From Diphasiastrum complanatum (lineage: Eukaryota > Streptophyta > Lycopodiopsida > Lycopodiales > Lycopodiaceae): a stretch of DNA of 64,000 nucleotides. The translations under genes and the position numbers were made by a program. Position 1 is the stretch's first letter; each line of letters opens with the position of its first letter. Positions 33,269 to 46,789 of the stretch are shown here, piece after piece. Below the pieces are notes generated by a model, which was given only the letters and a program-made list of their open reading frames with translations, had not been told where the DNA came from and ran no database searches. The stretch is taken from contig CM055101.1 in NCBI GenBank assembly GCA_029204225.1, positions 46,549,906 through 46,613,905 of the forward strand, written 5' to 3'.

Positions 33269-34498
33269 TGTGAGAGATTTCAACTAGTTTAGTCATATTT
33301 TGGTAAATTGTCAATAAGAGGCCAAAACTCATTTTAGACTTAGAGATAAACTTTTTGAAGTTATATTAGTTTAAAATACATTCAAAAAAACACTTTTTGA
33401 AAGTGTGGGAAAGTTGGTAGTTGAGTTTGAGAGAGATTCAAATTTGAACTTTGGGTACATTGAATCTAGACCCAAAAATAGTAAGGTTTACATTTTGGAG
33501 GGAAATCCAAGTAGCCAAATAGGGTTTGAACACTCTATGAAAGGATGTAACTCATGGAGAGACACATCTTCTCTCTTCTATCTCTCATTTCATCATTATA
33601 CATGGTTCTCTCTGGCTTCTACTACTCATTGGTGCACTATCTTGGTGATATCTTGCAATCTTGTGTGTAGAATGCTCATATTATGTTATTTTCGGTTCCA
33701 CACGTGTGAAATACAGTAGGGTACGGTAATTGTACAGACATCAATCATATTTTATGTTTTGGTTCATGTTTGATCAGTATCTCTTAGTGTTTGCATCTCA
33801 TTTTGTATGTAGATGCTGATTTTTCTACATTGGCAGGATTGTTGGATTGCTCCTTTTTGTAACCAAAGATCAGGGACATGGATTGGATCTTGAATGATCT
33901 GAAATCCTTCACATGATATTAGAGCTATTGTGTTTCAGGTTATGAAAGGATCAGCCATCTTTAGCAAGGATTTGGAGGAGTTACCAATGCTAGAATGCTA
34001 GATTGATCTCTACTCAAAAATCAGCATTTTTGCATGTGTAGAATTGATCTTTTGTAGGTCAAAACTCAATATAGGGTTATATACTTGATCAATTTCAATT
34101 TCACACTTGTCTTACTGGATTTAGATGATTTTTGGTGCATTAGAAAGGTCTCATTGGAGTCTACAAGAAGATATATCAAGTTTCTTGAAATTGCATGTAG
34201 AATTTGAGATATTCAATTTTTTGTGATTTTGTCAAACCCTAATTTTGATTGGATCTCTAGTTTGTGAGGTTACTGAACTTCATTTGAGTGTGTTTCAATC
34301 TTATGAAGTGGCAAGAATCATTAGATTGAGGATAGATCATAGGTTGATCAAGATCTCACTATTCTATGTGTTGATTTCTAAAAGAGATTTCAGAGGTTCC
34401 ATATCTTTGTGATATCTTCTTGTAATTCATTTGTTGACATTCAAGAGAGTGCTTTGTGCATTGAAACAGATTGAAAGAGAAGATCAGGTCACTTCAAC

Positions 34499-36620
34499 AT
34501 GGCTACAAGTGGAGGCTTTATGTTGGAGAGCAATGATAGGCTTACCTCAATCAACTATTCTACTTGGAAGTTGAGGATGGAGTCCTTATTGGAGATGAAT
34601 GAGTTGATGGATATTGTTGTAGGTGTGGAGGAGAGGCCTCAAGCACCTCAAGATCAAGTGAGGTATGACAAGGGAGCAAAGAAAGCTCTACATATGATTA
34701 AGATGAATGTTACCAATGAACTTCTCAAGGAAGTTGGTAAGTGCACATCATCTTTGGAGGCTTGGGAAGCTTTGAAGAAGCTTTATGAATCCAAGTCTAC
34801 ATCAAGAGTGCTTACTCTTAGGAGGCAAATATTTCAAAGTTTGCAAAAGAATGAAGAGAGTAGTCATGCTTTTGTTTTGAGGGTTAAAGCATTCAATGAT
34901 GAGTTAGCATGTATAGATGAAAGCATTAAGGAGGTAGAACTTGTTCAAGTTATACTTAATGGCTTGTTGGATGATCATGCTAATCTTGTTCAAAGTTTTG
35001 CTATTCAAAAGACTTTGCCAAGTATTGTGGATTTGCAAGAGATCTTGGTGGATGAGGAGTATAGGCTTCAATCAAGAGGAGGTGGATCTACATCGACATC
35101 TCGTTATGAAGAGGATGCTATGTTCATCAAAGGCAAGTTCAAGGGCAAAGGCAAAGGCAAGTGGTCCAAAAGGGCAAGATCAAGGTGAGACTTCCTCTTT
35201 TGGCAAAAAGAAAGATAAGTCTAAGTTGGAATGCTTTTATTGTGGAATCAAAGGGCATTTTGCAAATGAATGTTTGAAGAAGCAAAGAGATGAAGGTAGC
35301 AAGCAAATCAACTTTACTACTAACGATGAGGATCTAGGTGGTGGTGATTCTCTTTTGATGTGTTCTTCAAGTCCAATATCAAGTGAAGGTGACAAAGATT
35401 CATGGTGGATTGATAGTGGAGCTAGTTCACACATGACTAGTCACAAGGAGTTCTTTACTTCTTTGGTCACTTATGATGGAGCCAAGAAAGCAATTCACAT
35501 GGCCAATGGTGGTGAGTGTGTGATCAAAGGTATTGGTTCAATTCCTATTTGTCTTCTACTAATAGGAAAGCAAGACTTGATGGTGTTCTTTATATTCCTT
35601 CACTTTCAAAGAATTTGCTAAGTGTTGGTCAAATGATAGAGAAAGGATACATGGTAGTGATGCTTGTTTCATTAACAAGGAAGAAATCTTGGTTGCTAGG
35701 GGCAATATACAAGGTAGACTTTTCGAGCTTGATGCTTTTGTTATGGCTAACAAAAAGGATGGAATGGAAAAGGAGATTGGTCTCAACTTTCCAAAGTTCC
35801 CTTTATCAATAAGATTGGTGGATCTTATGCAAAGTCTAAAAAGCTTCCTTATGCTAGATCTAGGTTGAGATCTAATATGCTTCTTGGAGATGTTCATCTT
35901 TGTGCTAACTTGGCTAGTCTTGAGGATAATGATGGTGTTTCAATGGTTCTTCATGGCAAGTGCAAGCATGCGAAAGGTAAGGAAACAACTAACTTCATCA
36001 ATGGAGGTGAAGGTTCTTCCTTGGAAAAGGTTGTTGTCAATGATTTCTTTGATCATATGTCAAAAGATGTTGCTAGGTGCATTCATGAAGGAGGTGGTTC
36101 TTCTACATTCCTTTGTGATGAGTCCAAGAAAGTCATTTTTGTAGCAAGTGGAGTCACATGTCTTCATAAAGAGAGTAGATCAAATGGTTTAATCAAGAGA
36201 CTTGGTGAGGGAGATAGTCACAAGTCAAGAAGACTAGAAGTATGTGAAGAGTTCAAAGTAGGATGTACTTTGAATGATGTCATTGTGAATGATAGTGAGG
36301 AAGAATCATTATTATATGAGTCATTACCTAAAACATAGAAGTTCTTGTTTGAAAAAAGAGAGTACTTCAATCATCCTTATGTTGGAGGTACTAATCATTT
36401 TTCTCATGGCTTCTAATGTCTTTGAGGTTTCTACTTCTTATGATGCAATCATTAAGAGGAGTCTTATGAAGGAAAGAGCAGTGGAAGATTGGTTCTTGGG
36501 AAGATCCAACGCATGGATCTCACATCTCTTCATCAACTCAAAGGATTCTATGATTGTGAATTGATCACTCATGATCAAGATGTCAAAAGGTTGGTTGGAG
36601 AAGACTACATGGAGCAAATC
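34499..36620 (+). mobile_element. gag-protease region of the plus copy
   Basis: The gag starts at 34499 (MATSGGFMLESNDRLTSINY). UBN2 helices follow, then a lysine-rich linker, a CCHC zinc knuckle CFYCGIKGHFANEC at about 35230-35272, and a Copia protease start WWIDSGASSHMTSHKEF at about 35400-35450. A GVLYIPSLSKNLLSVGQM segment follows near 35585. Beyond 35865 the frame encodes Ser/Lys-rich sequence with no integrase signature. The polyprotein is broken. Confidence 0.85.
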
Positions 36621-37399
36621 AAAAGGCAATTCTGTGAAGGATTTCAGATCATTCAAGATCCAATCCATGTCCCTGATCTTTGGTTACAATAAGGAGCAAA
36701 CCAACAATCCTACCAATGTAGAAAAATCAACATCTACATACAAAATGAGGTGCAAACTCTAAGAGATACTGATCAAACATGAACCAAAACATAAAATATA
36801 GTTTCTATCCATACAATTACAGTACCCTACTATATTTCACACGTGTGAAACCAAAAATAGCAATAAATGGTCATTCTACACATAGAATTGCAAGATATCA
36901 CCAAGATAGTGCACCAATGAATAGTAGAACCCAAAGAGAACCATGTATAATGATGAAATGAGAGATAGAAGAGAGAAGATGTGTCTCTGCACGAGTTACA
37001 TCCTTTTATAGAGTGTTCAAACCCTATTTGGCCATTTGGCTTTTCCTCCAAATTGTAAATCCTACTAATTTTGGGTCTAGATTCAATGTACCCAAAGTTC
37101 AAATTTGAATCTCTCTCAAACTCGACTACCAACTTTCCCACACTTTCAAAAAGTGTTTATTGAATGTATTTTAAACTAATATAACTTCAAAAAGTTTATC
37201 TCTAAGTCTAAACTGAGTTTTGGCCTCTTATTGACAATTTACCAAAATATGACTAAACTAGACTAAACTAGTTGAAATCTCTCACACTTCCTCTTCAACT
37301 AGTTTTGGCATAGTTTTGACAATAGAACTTTGATCCAACTTTAGAATGATCTCCGTCCTAAGTATAGATCCCCTTTCTAAGGTTCTAAAGTATCTTTAA

Positions 37400-38480
37400 T
37401 AATTGATATAGAGAATAGTGTCCAAATTGGATGCTTCACTATTTTTTACATCAATTTTATACATCAATATATAATTAGAACATGAAGAACCAAATAGAAT
37501 GTGAATGAAATGATTCCTCCATGCTTCAAACTTTGAAGTCTTTGGAGAATTACAGCAACCAAACAATAAATGTGAGTGATGACCATATGCTTGCTTATCT
37601 CCTCCAACTTTGTCCTTTCTTGATATGTATCCACCATAAAACTCCATGAATGAGCCTCCATCTCCATCTTGCCACAAGAAACCATCAAACCTTGGAAATC
37701 CATGAATAGGTGAGTACATAAATGATGCAAATCCAGCATGACTCCATAAACCAAGTAGGTTGCACTAGTCCATCTTCAAGATCTACTTGACACAAGAAAA
37801 TGACCATGAATTCACCAAAAATTGACAATCTCCAAACATTGGCATCAAGTAACTCAACACTTGAGAACTTGATCATGGATGAGTGATATAATAAACCTAT
37901 AATAGCTTCATTTCCATCAGCAAAACCAGCCAAGAATGCTAGTACAACTCCAACAATAAGATATTGTAAGACAACGTAGCTAGTTTGTCCATATCTTGAC
38001 AATTTGCACACATCCTCATGAAATAGCTCAAACATGAGATAGAACAAGTAAAGTAGACATGAAAGACACTTCCTTGCTACTCCTTTGACCTTACTTAAGT
38101 CTTCAATAAGCTGCAAAAACAGATCCAAAACATCTTTGCCAAATAACCTTCCTTTGATGCTCTTGACTAGCTCCAAATTGCCACCTTTCCTTTTGTGTTG
38201 TTGAAGCACTTTGAGATCAACCTCTTCATCTTCCTCTTGACCATCAAAGTCATTGAACAAACTTTGTTTTCCAGATCCATTACTTTCTTTTCTAGTATGA
38301 AAACCATGAGAACCAATATTCACTTGCATAGCATCATCTACACAAGAAGATTCTCCAAAATATGTGAGTAAAGCAAAGTGAGTCGCTTCCACTTGCTTAC
38401 CTTTCTCTTGATCATCAAAGATATCAAAGATATGAATATCTTCAGACCTGAACCTTTGGAAATACTCCCTCTCAAACAAT
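37400..38480 (-). mobile_element. Unusual downstream region of the minus sibling
   Basis: A long open stretch (264 codons at 37685-38479) encodes an acidic N-terminal part (QEKGKQVEATHFALLTYFG), a KGGNLELVKSIKGRLFG segment, then hydrophobic stretches (SYVVLQYLIVGVVLAFLAGF, IFGEFMVIFLCQVDL). It matches no RT, RNase H or integrase motif I know. The counterpart lies at 42120-43350 in the plus copy. It could be an extra gene, decayed pol, or non-coding sequence that happens to be open. Confidence 0.5.
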
Positions 38481-38559
38481 ATAATCTAGATCCAACAAGA
38501 TCTCATCAATGCTTGATCTTGAATTTCCACAAAGGTTAGTGAAAACAATGTCAACAATG

Positions 38560-40851
38560 CCACCATCATAAATCAAAAGATAGATTCCAAACCATCCAAC
38601 ATGAAGTAGAGTAGGTGAAGATGAGTATCAAACCTAATAAATCCAGACTTCTTGAGTCAATAACAAACCTCAATAAGCTCACCAATGAGATCTCCCTTGC
38701 CTTGAAAAAATTGTGTCTAGATTTGCTCCATGTAGTCTTCTCCAACCAACCTTTTGACATCTTGATCACGAGTGATCAATTCACAATCATAGAATCCTTT
38801 GAGTTGATGGAGAGATGTGAGATCCATGCCTTGGATCTTCCCAAGAACCAATCTTCCATTGCTCTTTCCTTCATAAGACTCCATCTTAATGATTGCATCA
38901 TAAGAAGTAGAAACCTCAAAAACATTAGAAGCCATGAAAAAAATGATTAGTACCTTCAACATAAGGATGATTGAAGTACTCTCTTTTTTCAAACAAGAAC
39001 TCATACTCAATGTTTTAGGAGATGACTCATATGATAATGATTCTTCCTCACTATCATTTACAATGACATCATTCAAAGTACATCCTACTTTGAACTCTTC
39101 ACATACTTCTCTTCTTCTTGAATTGTGACTATCTCCCTCACCAAGTCTCTTGATAGAACCATTTGATCTACTCTCTTTATGAAGCCACGTGATTCTACTT
39201 GCTGGAAAAATGACTTTCTTGGAATCATAACAAAAGAATCTAAAAGAACCACCTTCTTCATGCATGCACCTAGCAACATCTTTTTCCATATGATCAAAAA
39301 ATCATTAGCAACAATCTTTTCCAAGGAAAAACCTTCACCTCCATTGATGAAGTTTGCTCTTTCCTTACCTTTTGCATGCTTGCACTTGCCATGACGAACC
39401 ATTGAACCACTGTCATAATCCTCAAGACTAGCCAAGTTAGCACAAAGATGAACATCTCCAAGAAGCATATTAGATCTCAACCTAGATCTAGCATAAGGAA
39501 GCTTTTTAGACTTTGCATAAGATCCACCAATCTTATTGATGAAGGGAACTTTGGAAAGTTGAGACCAATCTCCTTTTCCATTCCATCCTTTTTGTTAGCC
39601 ATAACAAAAGCATCAAGCTCGAAAAGTCTACCTTGTATATTGCCCCTAGCAACCAAGATTTCTTCCTTTGTAATGAAACAAGCATCACCAACTTACCATG
39701 TATCCTTTCTCTATCATTTGACCAACACTTAGCAAATTCTTTGAAAGTGAAGGAATATAAAGAACACCATCAAGTCTTGCTTTCCTATTAGTAGAAGACA
39801 AATAGGAATTGAACCAATACCTTTGATCACACACTCACCACCATTGGCCGTGTGAATTGCTTTCTTGGCTCCATCATAAGTGACCAAAGAAGTAAAGAAC
39901 TCCTTGTGACTAGTCATGTGTGAACTAGCTCCACTATCAATCCACCATGAATCTTTGTCACCTTCACTTGATATTGGACTTGAAGAACACATCAAAAGAG
40001 AATCACCACCACCTAGATCCTCATCGTTAGTAGTAAAGTTGATTTGCTTGCTACCTTCATCTCTTTGCTTCTTCAAACATTCATTTGCAAAATGCCCTTT
40101 GATTCCACAATAAAAGCATTCCAACTTAGACTTATCTTTCTTTTTGCCAAAAGAGGAAGTCTCACCTTGATCTTGCCCTTTTGACCACTTGCCTTTGCCT
40201 TTGCCCTTGAACTTGCCTTTGATGAACATAGCATCCTCTTCATAATAAGATGTCGATGTAGATCCACCTCCTCTTGATTGAAGCCTATACTCCTCATTCA
40301 CCAAGATCTCTTGCAAATCCACAATACTTGGCAAAGTCTTTTGAATAGCAAAACTTTTAACAAGATTAGCATGATCATCCAACAAGCCATTAAGTATAAC
40401 TTGAACAAGTTCTACCTCCTTAATGCTTTCATCATTACATGCTAACTCATCATTGAATGCTTCAACCCTCAAAACAAAAGCATGACTACTCTCTTCATTC
40501 TTTTGCATACTTTGAAATATTTGCCTCCTAAGAGTAAGCACTCTTGATGTAGACTTGGATTCATAAAGCTTCTTCAAAGCTTCCCAAGGCCTCCAAAGAT
40601 GATGTGCACTTACCAACTTCCTTGAGAAGTTCATTGGTAACATTCATCTTAATCATGTGTAGAGCTTTCTTTGCTCTCTTGTTACACCTCACTTGATCTT
40701 GAGGTGCTTGAGGCCTCTCCTCCACACCTACAACAATATCCATCAACTCATTCATCTCCAATAAGGACTCCATCCTCACCTTCCAAGTAGAATAGTTGAT
40801 TGAGGTGAGGCTATCATTGCTCTCCAACATAAAGCCTCCACTTGTATCCAT
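38560..40851 (-). mobile_element. gag-protease region of the minus sibling
   Basis: The minus reading repeats the layout of the plus copy: gag start near 40851 (MDTSGGFMLESNDSL), UBN2 helices, knuckle CFYCGIKGHFANEC, protease WWIDSGASSHM, then the Ser/Lys-rich segment. Matching order in both siblings shows that this was the family's normal coding content. Broken. Confidence 0.85.
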
Positions 40852-42098
40852 GTTGAAGTGACCTAATCTTCTCTTTCAACCCGTTCCAATGCACAAAGCA
40901 CTCTCTTGAATGTCAACAAATGAACTCAAGAAGATATCACAAAGATATGGAACCTCTGAAATCTCTTTTAGAAATCAACACATAGAATAGTGAGATCTTG
41001 ATCAACCTATGATCTATCCTCAATCTAATGATTCTTGGCACTTCCTAAGCTTGAAACACACTCAAATGAAGTTCAGTAACCTCACAAAATAGAGATTCAA
41101 TTAGAATTAGGGTTTTGACAAAATCACAAAAAATTGAATATCTCAAATTCTACGTGCAATTTCTAAAAACTTGATATATCTTCTTGTAGACTCCAATGAG
41201 ACCTTTCTAATGCACCAAAAGTCATATAATTCCAGTAAACCAAGTGTGAAATCGGAATTGATCAAGTATATAACCCTATATTGAGTTTTGACCTACAAAA
41301 GATCAATTCTACACATGCAAAAATGCTGATTTTTGAGTAGAGATCAATCTAGCATGCTCTAGCATTGGTAACTCCTCCAAATCCTTGCTAAAGATGGCTG
41401 ATCCTTTCATAACCTGAAACACAATAGCTCTGATACCATGTGAAGGATTTCAGATCATTCAAGATCCAATCCATATCCCTGATTCTTGGTTACAATAAGG
41501 AGCAAACCAACAATCCTGCCAATGTAAAAAAATCAACATCTACATACAAAATGAGATGAAAACTCTAAAAGACACTGATCAAACATGAACCAAAACATAA
41601 AATATAGTTGCTATCCATAAAATTACAATACCCTATTGTATTTCACACTTGTGGAACCAAAAATAGCAATAAATGATCATTCTACACATAGAATTGCAAG
41701 ATATCACCAAGATAGTGCACCAATGAATAGTAGAACCCAAAGAGAACCATGTATAATGATGAAATGAGAGATAGAAGAGAGAAGATGTGTCTCTGTATGA
41801 GTTACATCCTTTTATAGAGTGTCCAAACCCTATTTGGCCATTTGGCTTTCCCTCCAAATTGTAAATCCTACTAGTTTTGGGTCTAGATTCAATGTACCCA
41901 AAGTTCAAATTTGAATCTCTCTCAAACTCGACTACCAACTTTCCCACACTTTCAGAAAGTGTTTTTTTGAATGTATTTTAAACTAATATAACTTCAAAAA
42001 GTTTATCTCTAAGTCTAAAATGAGTTTTGGCCTCTTATTGACAATTTACCAAAATATGACTAAACGAGACTAAACTAGTTGAAATCTCTCACAATTTC

Positions 42099-43350
42099 TT
42101 CAAGGAAAGGGAGATCTCATTGGTGAGCTTATTGAAATTTTTATATGGACTCAAGAGTGCTGGATTTATTAGGTTTGATACTCATCTTCACCTACTCTAC
42201 TTCATGTTGGATGGAAAGTTTGGAATCTATCTTTTGATTTATGATGGTGACATTGGTGACATTGTTTTCACTAACCTTTGTGGAAATTCGAGATCAAGCA
42301 TTGATGAGATATTGTTTGATCTAGATCATATGTTTAAGAGGGAGTATTTTCAGAGGGTCAGTTATGAAGATATTCATATCTTTGATATCTGTGATGAACA
42401 AGAGAAAGGTAAGCAAGTGGAAGCGACTCACTTTGCTTTACTCACATATTTTGGAGAATCTTCTTGTGTAGATGATGCTATGCAAGTGAATATTGGTTCT
42501 CATGGTTTTCATACTAGAAAGCAAGTAATGGATCTGGAAAACAAAGTCTGTTCAATGACTTTGATGCTCAAGAGGAAGATGAAGAGGTTGATCTCAAAGG
42601 GCTTCAACAACACAAAATGAAAGGTGGCAATTTGGAGCTAGTCAAGAGCATCAAAGGAAGGTTATTTGGCAAAGATGTTTTGGATCTGTTTTTGCAGCTT
42701 ATTGAAGACTCAAGTAAGGTCAAAGGAGCAGCAAGGAAGTGTTTTGCAAGTCTACTTTACTTGTTCTATCTCATGTTTGAGCTATTTCATGAGGATGTGT
42801 GCAAATTGTCAAGATATGGACAAACTAGCTACATTGTCTTGCAATATCTTATTGTTGGAGTTGTACTAGCATTCTTGGCTGGTTTTGTTGATGGAAATGA
42901 AGCTATTGGAGGTTCATTATATCACTCATCCATGATCAAGTTCTCAAGTGTTGAGCTACTTGATGCCAATGTTTGGAGATTGTCAATTTTTGGTGAATTC
43001 ATGGTCATTTTCTTGTGTCAAGTAGATCTTGAAGATGGACTAGTGCAACCTACTTGGTTTATTGAGTAATGTGATGCTTGATTTGCATCATTCATGTACT
43101 CACCTACTCATGGATTTCCAAGGTTTGATGGTTTCTTGTGGCAAGATGGAGATGGAGGCTCATTCATGGAATTTTATGGTGGAGACATATCAAGAAAGAG
43201 CAAAGTTAGAGGAGACAAGCAAGCAAATGGTCATCACTCACATTTATTGTTTGGTTGCTGTAATTTTCCAAAGAGTTCAAAGTTTGAAACATGGAGGAAT
43301 CATTTCATTCACATTCTATTTGGTTCTTCATGATATAATTATATCTTGAT
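42099..43350 (+). mobile_element. Unusual downstream region of the plus copy
   Basis: Counterpart of 37400-38480 with the same segments. Its start reads LYGLKSAGFIRFDTHLHLL, which faintly resembles the region before the RVT_2 active site in Copia RT, so a decayed pol origin is possible. It ends just before the 3' LTR. Confidence 0.5.
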
Positions 43351-44174
43351 GTGTAAAATTGATGTAAGAGATAGTGAAGCATGCAATTTGGACACTATTC
43401 TCTGTATCAATTATGAAAGATACTTTAGAGACTTAGAAAGGAGATCTGTACTTAGGATGGAGAGCATTCTAAAGCTGGATCAAAGTAGTATGGTTAAAAC
43501 TATGTCAAAACTAGTTGAAGAGGGAGTGTGAGAGCTTTCAACTAGTTTAGTCATATTTTGGTAAATTGTGAATAGAGGCCAAAACTCATTTTAGACTTAG
43601 AGATAAACTTTTTGAAGTTATATTAGTTTAAAATACATTCAAAAAAACACTTTTTGAAAGTGTGGGAAAGTTGGTAGTTGAGTTTGAGATAGATTCAAAT
43701 TTGAACTTTGGGTACATTGAATCTAGACCCAAAAATATTAAGGTTTACATTTTGGAGGGAAATCCAAGTAGCCAAATAGGGTTTGGACACTCTATAAAAG
43801 TATGTACTCGTGGAGAGACACATCTTCTCTCTTCTATCTCTCATTTCATCATTATACATGGTTCTCTTTGGGTTCTACTATTCACTGGTGTACTATCTTG
43901 GTGATATCTTGCAATTCTATGTGTAGAATGATCATTTATTGCTATTTTCGGTTCCACACGTGTGAAATACAATATGGTATTGTAATTGTATGGATATCAA
44001 CTATATTTTATGTTTTGGTTCATGTTTGGTCAGTATCTCTTAGAGTTTTCATCTCATTTTGTATGTAGATGTTGATTTTTTTACATTGGCAGGATTGTTG
44101 GTTTGCTCCTTATTGTAACCAAAGATCAAGGATATGGATTGGATCTTGAATGATCTGAAATCCTTCACATTATG

Positions 44175-45453
44175 TATTGAAACAACCTAATCTTAGTTCT
44201 AGTACTAGGATCAGAGAGGGATTGTTTGAGTGGTAGAAATTATGCTATTAAAAGAAATTGGATTGGAAAATTGTTGAGATTGAATTCGTCTCAAAGATTT
44301 CCCGGATATGTTATTTACTCATGAGAAATAGAAGGATCTAAATGTGGTGTTATACTAGTTTTTCACCTAGACATTTGAGATTTTGAATCATTGGCAATTA
44401 GCTTGAGTAGTTGATTACTCCAGGATGAAGTTAACTGGTAAGGTGAGTTAACTGGTAAAATAATCAGTGTGATGTGGATTCACCGGAAATTGATGATTTT
44501 TGAGTTATATTGCTTGTAAGTCGCATGATTAGTGAGTCATTTGGGGATTAAGTATGGTTTGGACTTCAGAAAATTGTGATTGACGAATCATATGAATCTA
44601 AATATTTATGGTTGGCGAATCATAAATAGATACTTAATTATTGTCAGAGGATTATAAGGAATTGTAATGATTCTTAAGTGTGATGATTAATTCTTGATCT
44701 ATTATTTGAGTAAGAATTCAGATCAGTGTTTTGAATCTCTCTACTCCAGTATTTTATGTGAGAGCCTATGGATCTCACAAAAATTCTCACAAGATAAGTA
44801 TTTTATTTGTGGAGAATTTAATTTATCTAGTGGATGTTATTCTACTACACTTTATGGTTACAGATGCTTGAGTACAGTTCTTCATTTGAATTGGATCTCT
44901 AGTTATCTTAGGAGACAGACAAGTCTATTAAGATGAATGAATGCTATTTTTCTTGCATTTGGTGCTAGAAAACAGGAGCATTTAACTCAAAAGAGTGTCT
45001 GAGGTACTCAGAGTTGAGTTTAATCATTCTATATCTTAATGATTCTCCTAGAGATTCTAGCTAAATGAACTATCATATCTTAGAATTTGGATTCTAAGGA
45101 TATTTGTACTTGAAAACTCATGAATTATCTGTCAGAGTTGTGGATAATTTTAATTAGAAATTATAATTATTTTATTATTTCTTTAACGTTAATCTCTTAA
45201 GTTAGGTTATTTCACCAAGTGTTTCATGTAAGTGTTTTACATAAAGGTGATGTTATCAACTTGTGACGAATGTAACCCAGATGGAAAACCTTTCAAACAT
45301 GAGTTGTACTCCAGTGTGGAGATTATCATTTGGAAAATAGGATTATCTCTGAGTACTTGTTTGATGTGAAAGTTTGACTAAGGATAATGATTTTCTAGGT
45401 TGATATTTAAAGTTAAAAGAACTGTTCCTGTTATTCTTTCCTGTTTAGAGAGC
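44175..45453 (+). other. Non-coding interior of the LARD-like element, 3' part
   Basis: AT-rich, no domain recognised. It resumes the large element after the nested insertion and runs to its 3' LTR. Confidence 0.55.
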
Positions 45454-45901
45454 TGTTAGTTATGCCATATCATACTGGATGTGACCCGCAAGTAACTAAT
45501 ATTCTTGTGAGGCCCAGAACACACTAAATGGAGTTTAGACAAGGTATGAGACAATGTATGCATGTGTAGAGTTATCAATAGCAATTCTATGAATAGGTGA
45601 TCCATGCTTAGGACTCTAATCTAGGTGAATCTATGTATAGGGAACTTAGGGCTATGCATGGCTATGTGCCTAGGATGCTTTTGGCTCTATATATTGGGTC
45701 CAAACTCGCCCTACTCCTCATTGTGGTCATTGATTCATTGCCAGAGTTTCACTCTACCTTCATGCTAATTATTCCTTGGCTTGGGGGTGAAGCTTCTAGA
45801 GTTGATTAGTTGCTTCTACTTGGTTGGGTGGTTGCTCCATAGTGTGTTTTCCATTGTGGTTTATCTTGTAAGCAGGATCTTAGGGAGCTTTCCTTATAAC
45901 A

Positions 45902-46775
45902 GGACTGAAGGTCTATGTTCTTGTGAGTAGCCTTTGGCTATGAGTCTTGTCTTCCATTTCGATATTGAGCCATTGAAGTTATACTTTTTCTTGAAGATCC
46001 ACTTGCAATCGATGATCTTCCTTTTGGCTATTGGCTCAACTCTGGTTCTTGATTAGTGAATCCTTTTTATCGCTATTTTCCACATATCAGAGTTTGCATT
46101 CGATAGTGCATCTTGAACAGTAAGAGGCTCTTCTATTTTTGCCCAGAATGCTTAAAAAGTATACCTTTTTGGTGGATGTGTCATTCGAGCAGATCTTCGA
46201 ACATTCAGTTATTCATCGTGATCTGAATTAGAAGATGAATGACATGGTGCAGAGGTGGATGGAATCGAGACATAGTTGTCTCCAATATTGGTAGTCGATA
46301 GCTTGATATTCGATCCAAAAATAAATTAATGTTGCTTCATTTTGAAATCATAAAATTTGTCTTCTAAGAATATTACATCTCTACTAGTAAGTGTCTTGCT
46401 AGATTTAAGATCGTAGACCTTGTAGGCCTTATGATCTAATGGATATCCAAGAAATATTGCCTTGGTATTGGTTCGGTCGAATTTCTTCCTTAGTTTTGAT
46501 GGAATTTGAGCATAGCATACACATCAAAAAACTCTTAGATGATCTACAGATATTTTTGTACCTAACCAAACCTCGTCAAGGATTTTGTTGTTGATGGCCT
46601 TGGTACTAAAAGGATTATGAACATAAAAAGTTGTTATGATTGCCTCTGCCCATAACTTGTTCGAAAGATTAGCAACAAATAACATGGATCTTGTTGACTC
46701 GAAAAGAGTCCAATTCTTTCGTTCGGCTACTCTGTTTTGCTGAGGACTATAGCTCGAAGAATATTGTCTCTAAAA
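45902..46775 (-). mobile_element. Copia integrase C-terminus to RT start
   Basis: The minus reading from 46775 shows QNRVAERKNWTLFES, LSNKLWAEAI, VDHLRVF, FDRTNTKAIFLGYPLDHKAY, then the RT start CKWIFKKKYNFNGSISKWK and RLIAKGYSQE. It continues at 28613-29168 beyond the large LTR element. Broken. Confidence 0.85.
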
Positions 46776-46789
46776 TCTTGACAAACCAC

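Larger units (their letters stand above)
36633..42093 (-). mobile_element. Copia-type LTR element, minus sibling nested in the plus copy
   Basis: Reading on minus, the 5' LTR is 42093-41439 and the 3' LTR 37286-36633. The primer-binding site tggtatcagagctattgt is the rc of 41421-41438, and a purine tract precedes the 3' LTR. The LTRs differ by about 4% by eye, less than those of its host element, fitting a later insertion. Flanking 5-mers aattc (36628-36632) and atttc (42094-42098) mark the target site. It has the same internal parts as the plus copy. Ends whole, interior broken with several interruptions. Confidence 0.88.
33269..44169 (+). mobile_element. Copia-type LTR element, plus copy (gag-protease family)
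   Basis: The 5' LTR is 33269-33913 and the 3' LTR 43527-44169, both TGTGAGAG...CTTCACA, about 5-6% different by eye. The primer-binding site tgatattagagc follows at 33914. Flanking 5-mers ttctg (33264-33268) and ttatg (44170-44174) are a probable aged target duplication. Internal parts: gag-protease at 34499-36560, then an unusual region at 42099-43350. A sibling is inserted at 36633-42093. No convincing integrase or RNase H. Both LTRs are present but the interior is broken. Confidence 0.85.
29169..45901 (+). mobile_element. Large non-autonomous LTR element (LARD-like), host of two nested insertions
   Basis: The LTRs are 29169-29614 and 45454-45901, both starting TGTTAGTTATG, with about 22 differences over 445 bp (around 5%). 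A primer-binding site tggtatcaaaac follows the 5' LTR at 29615. A short purine stretch precedes the 3' LTR. Without the nested insertion (33269-44169) the interior is about 4.9 kb and shows no gag or pol that I can recognise, as in LARD elements. It interrupts a minus-strand Copia RT. No clear 5-bp target duplication remains. Not coding; its ends are both present. Confidence 0.75.

Noticed and set aside
37685-38479. Envelope-like gene in the Copia family
   Set aside because: It has hydrophobic stretches but no signal peptide, cysteine pattern or clear end anchor; left as an unknown region.
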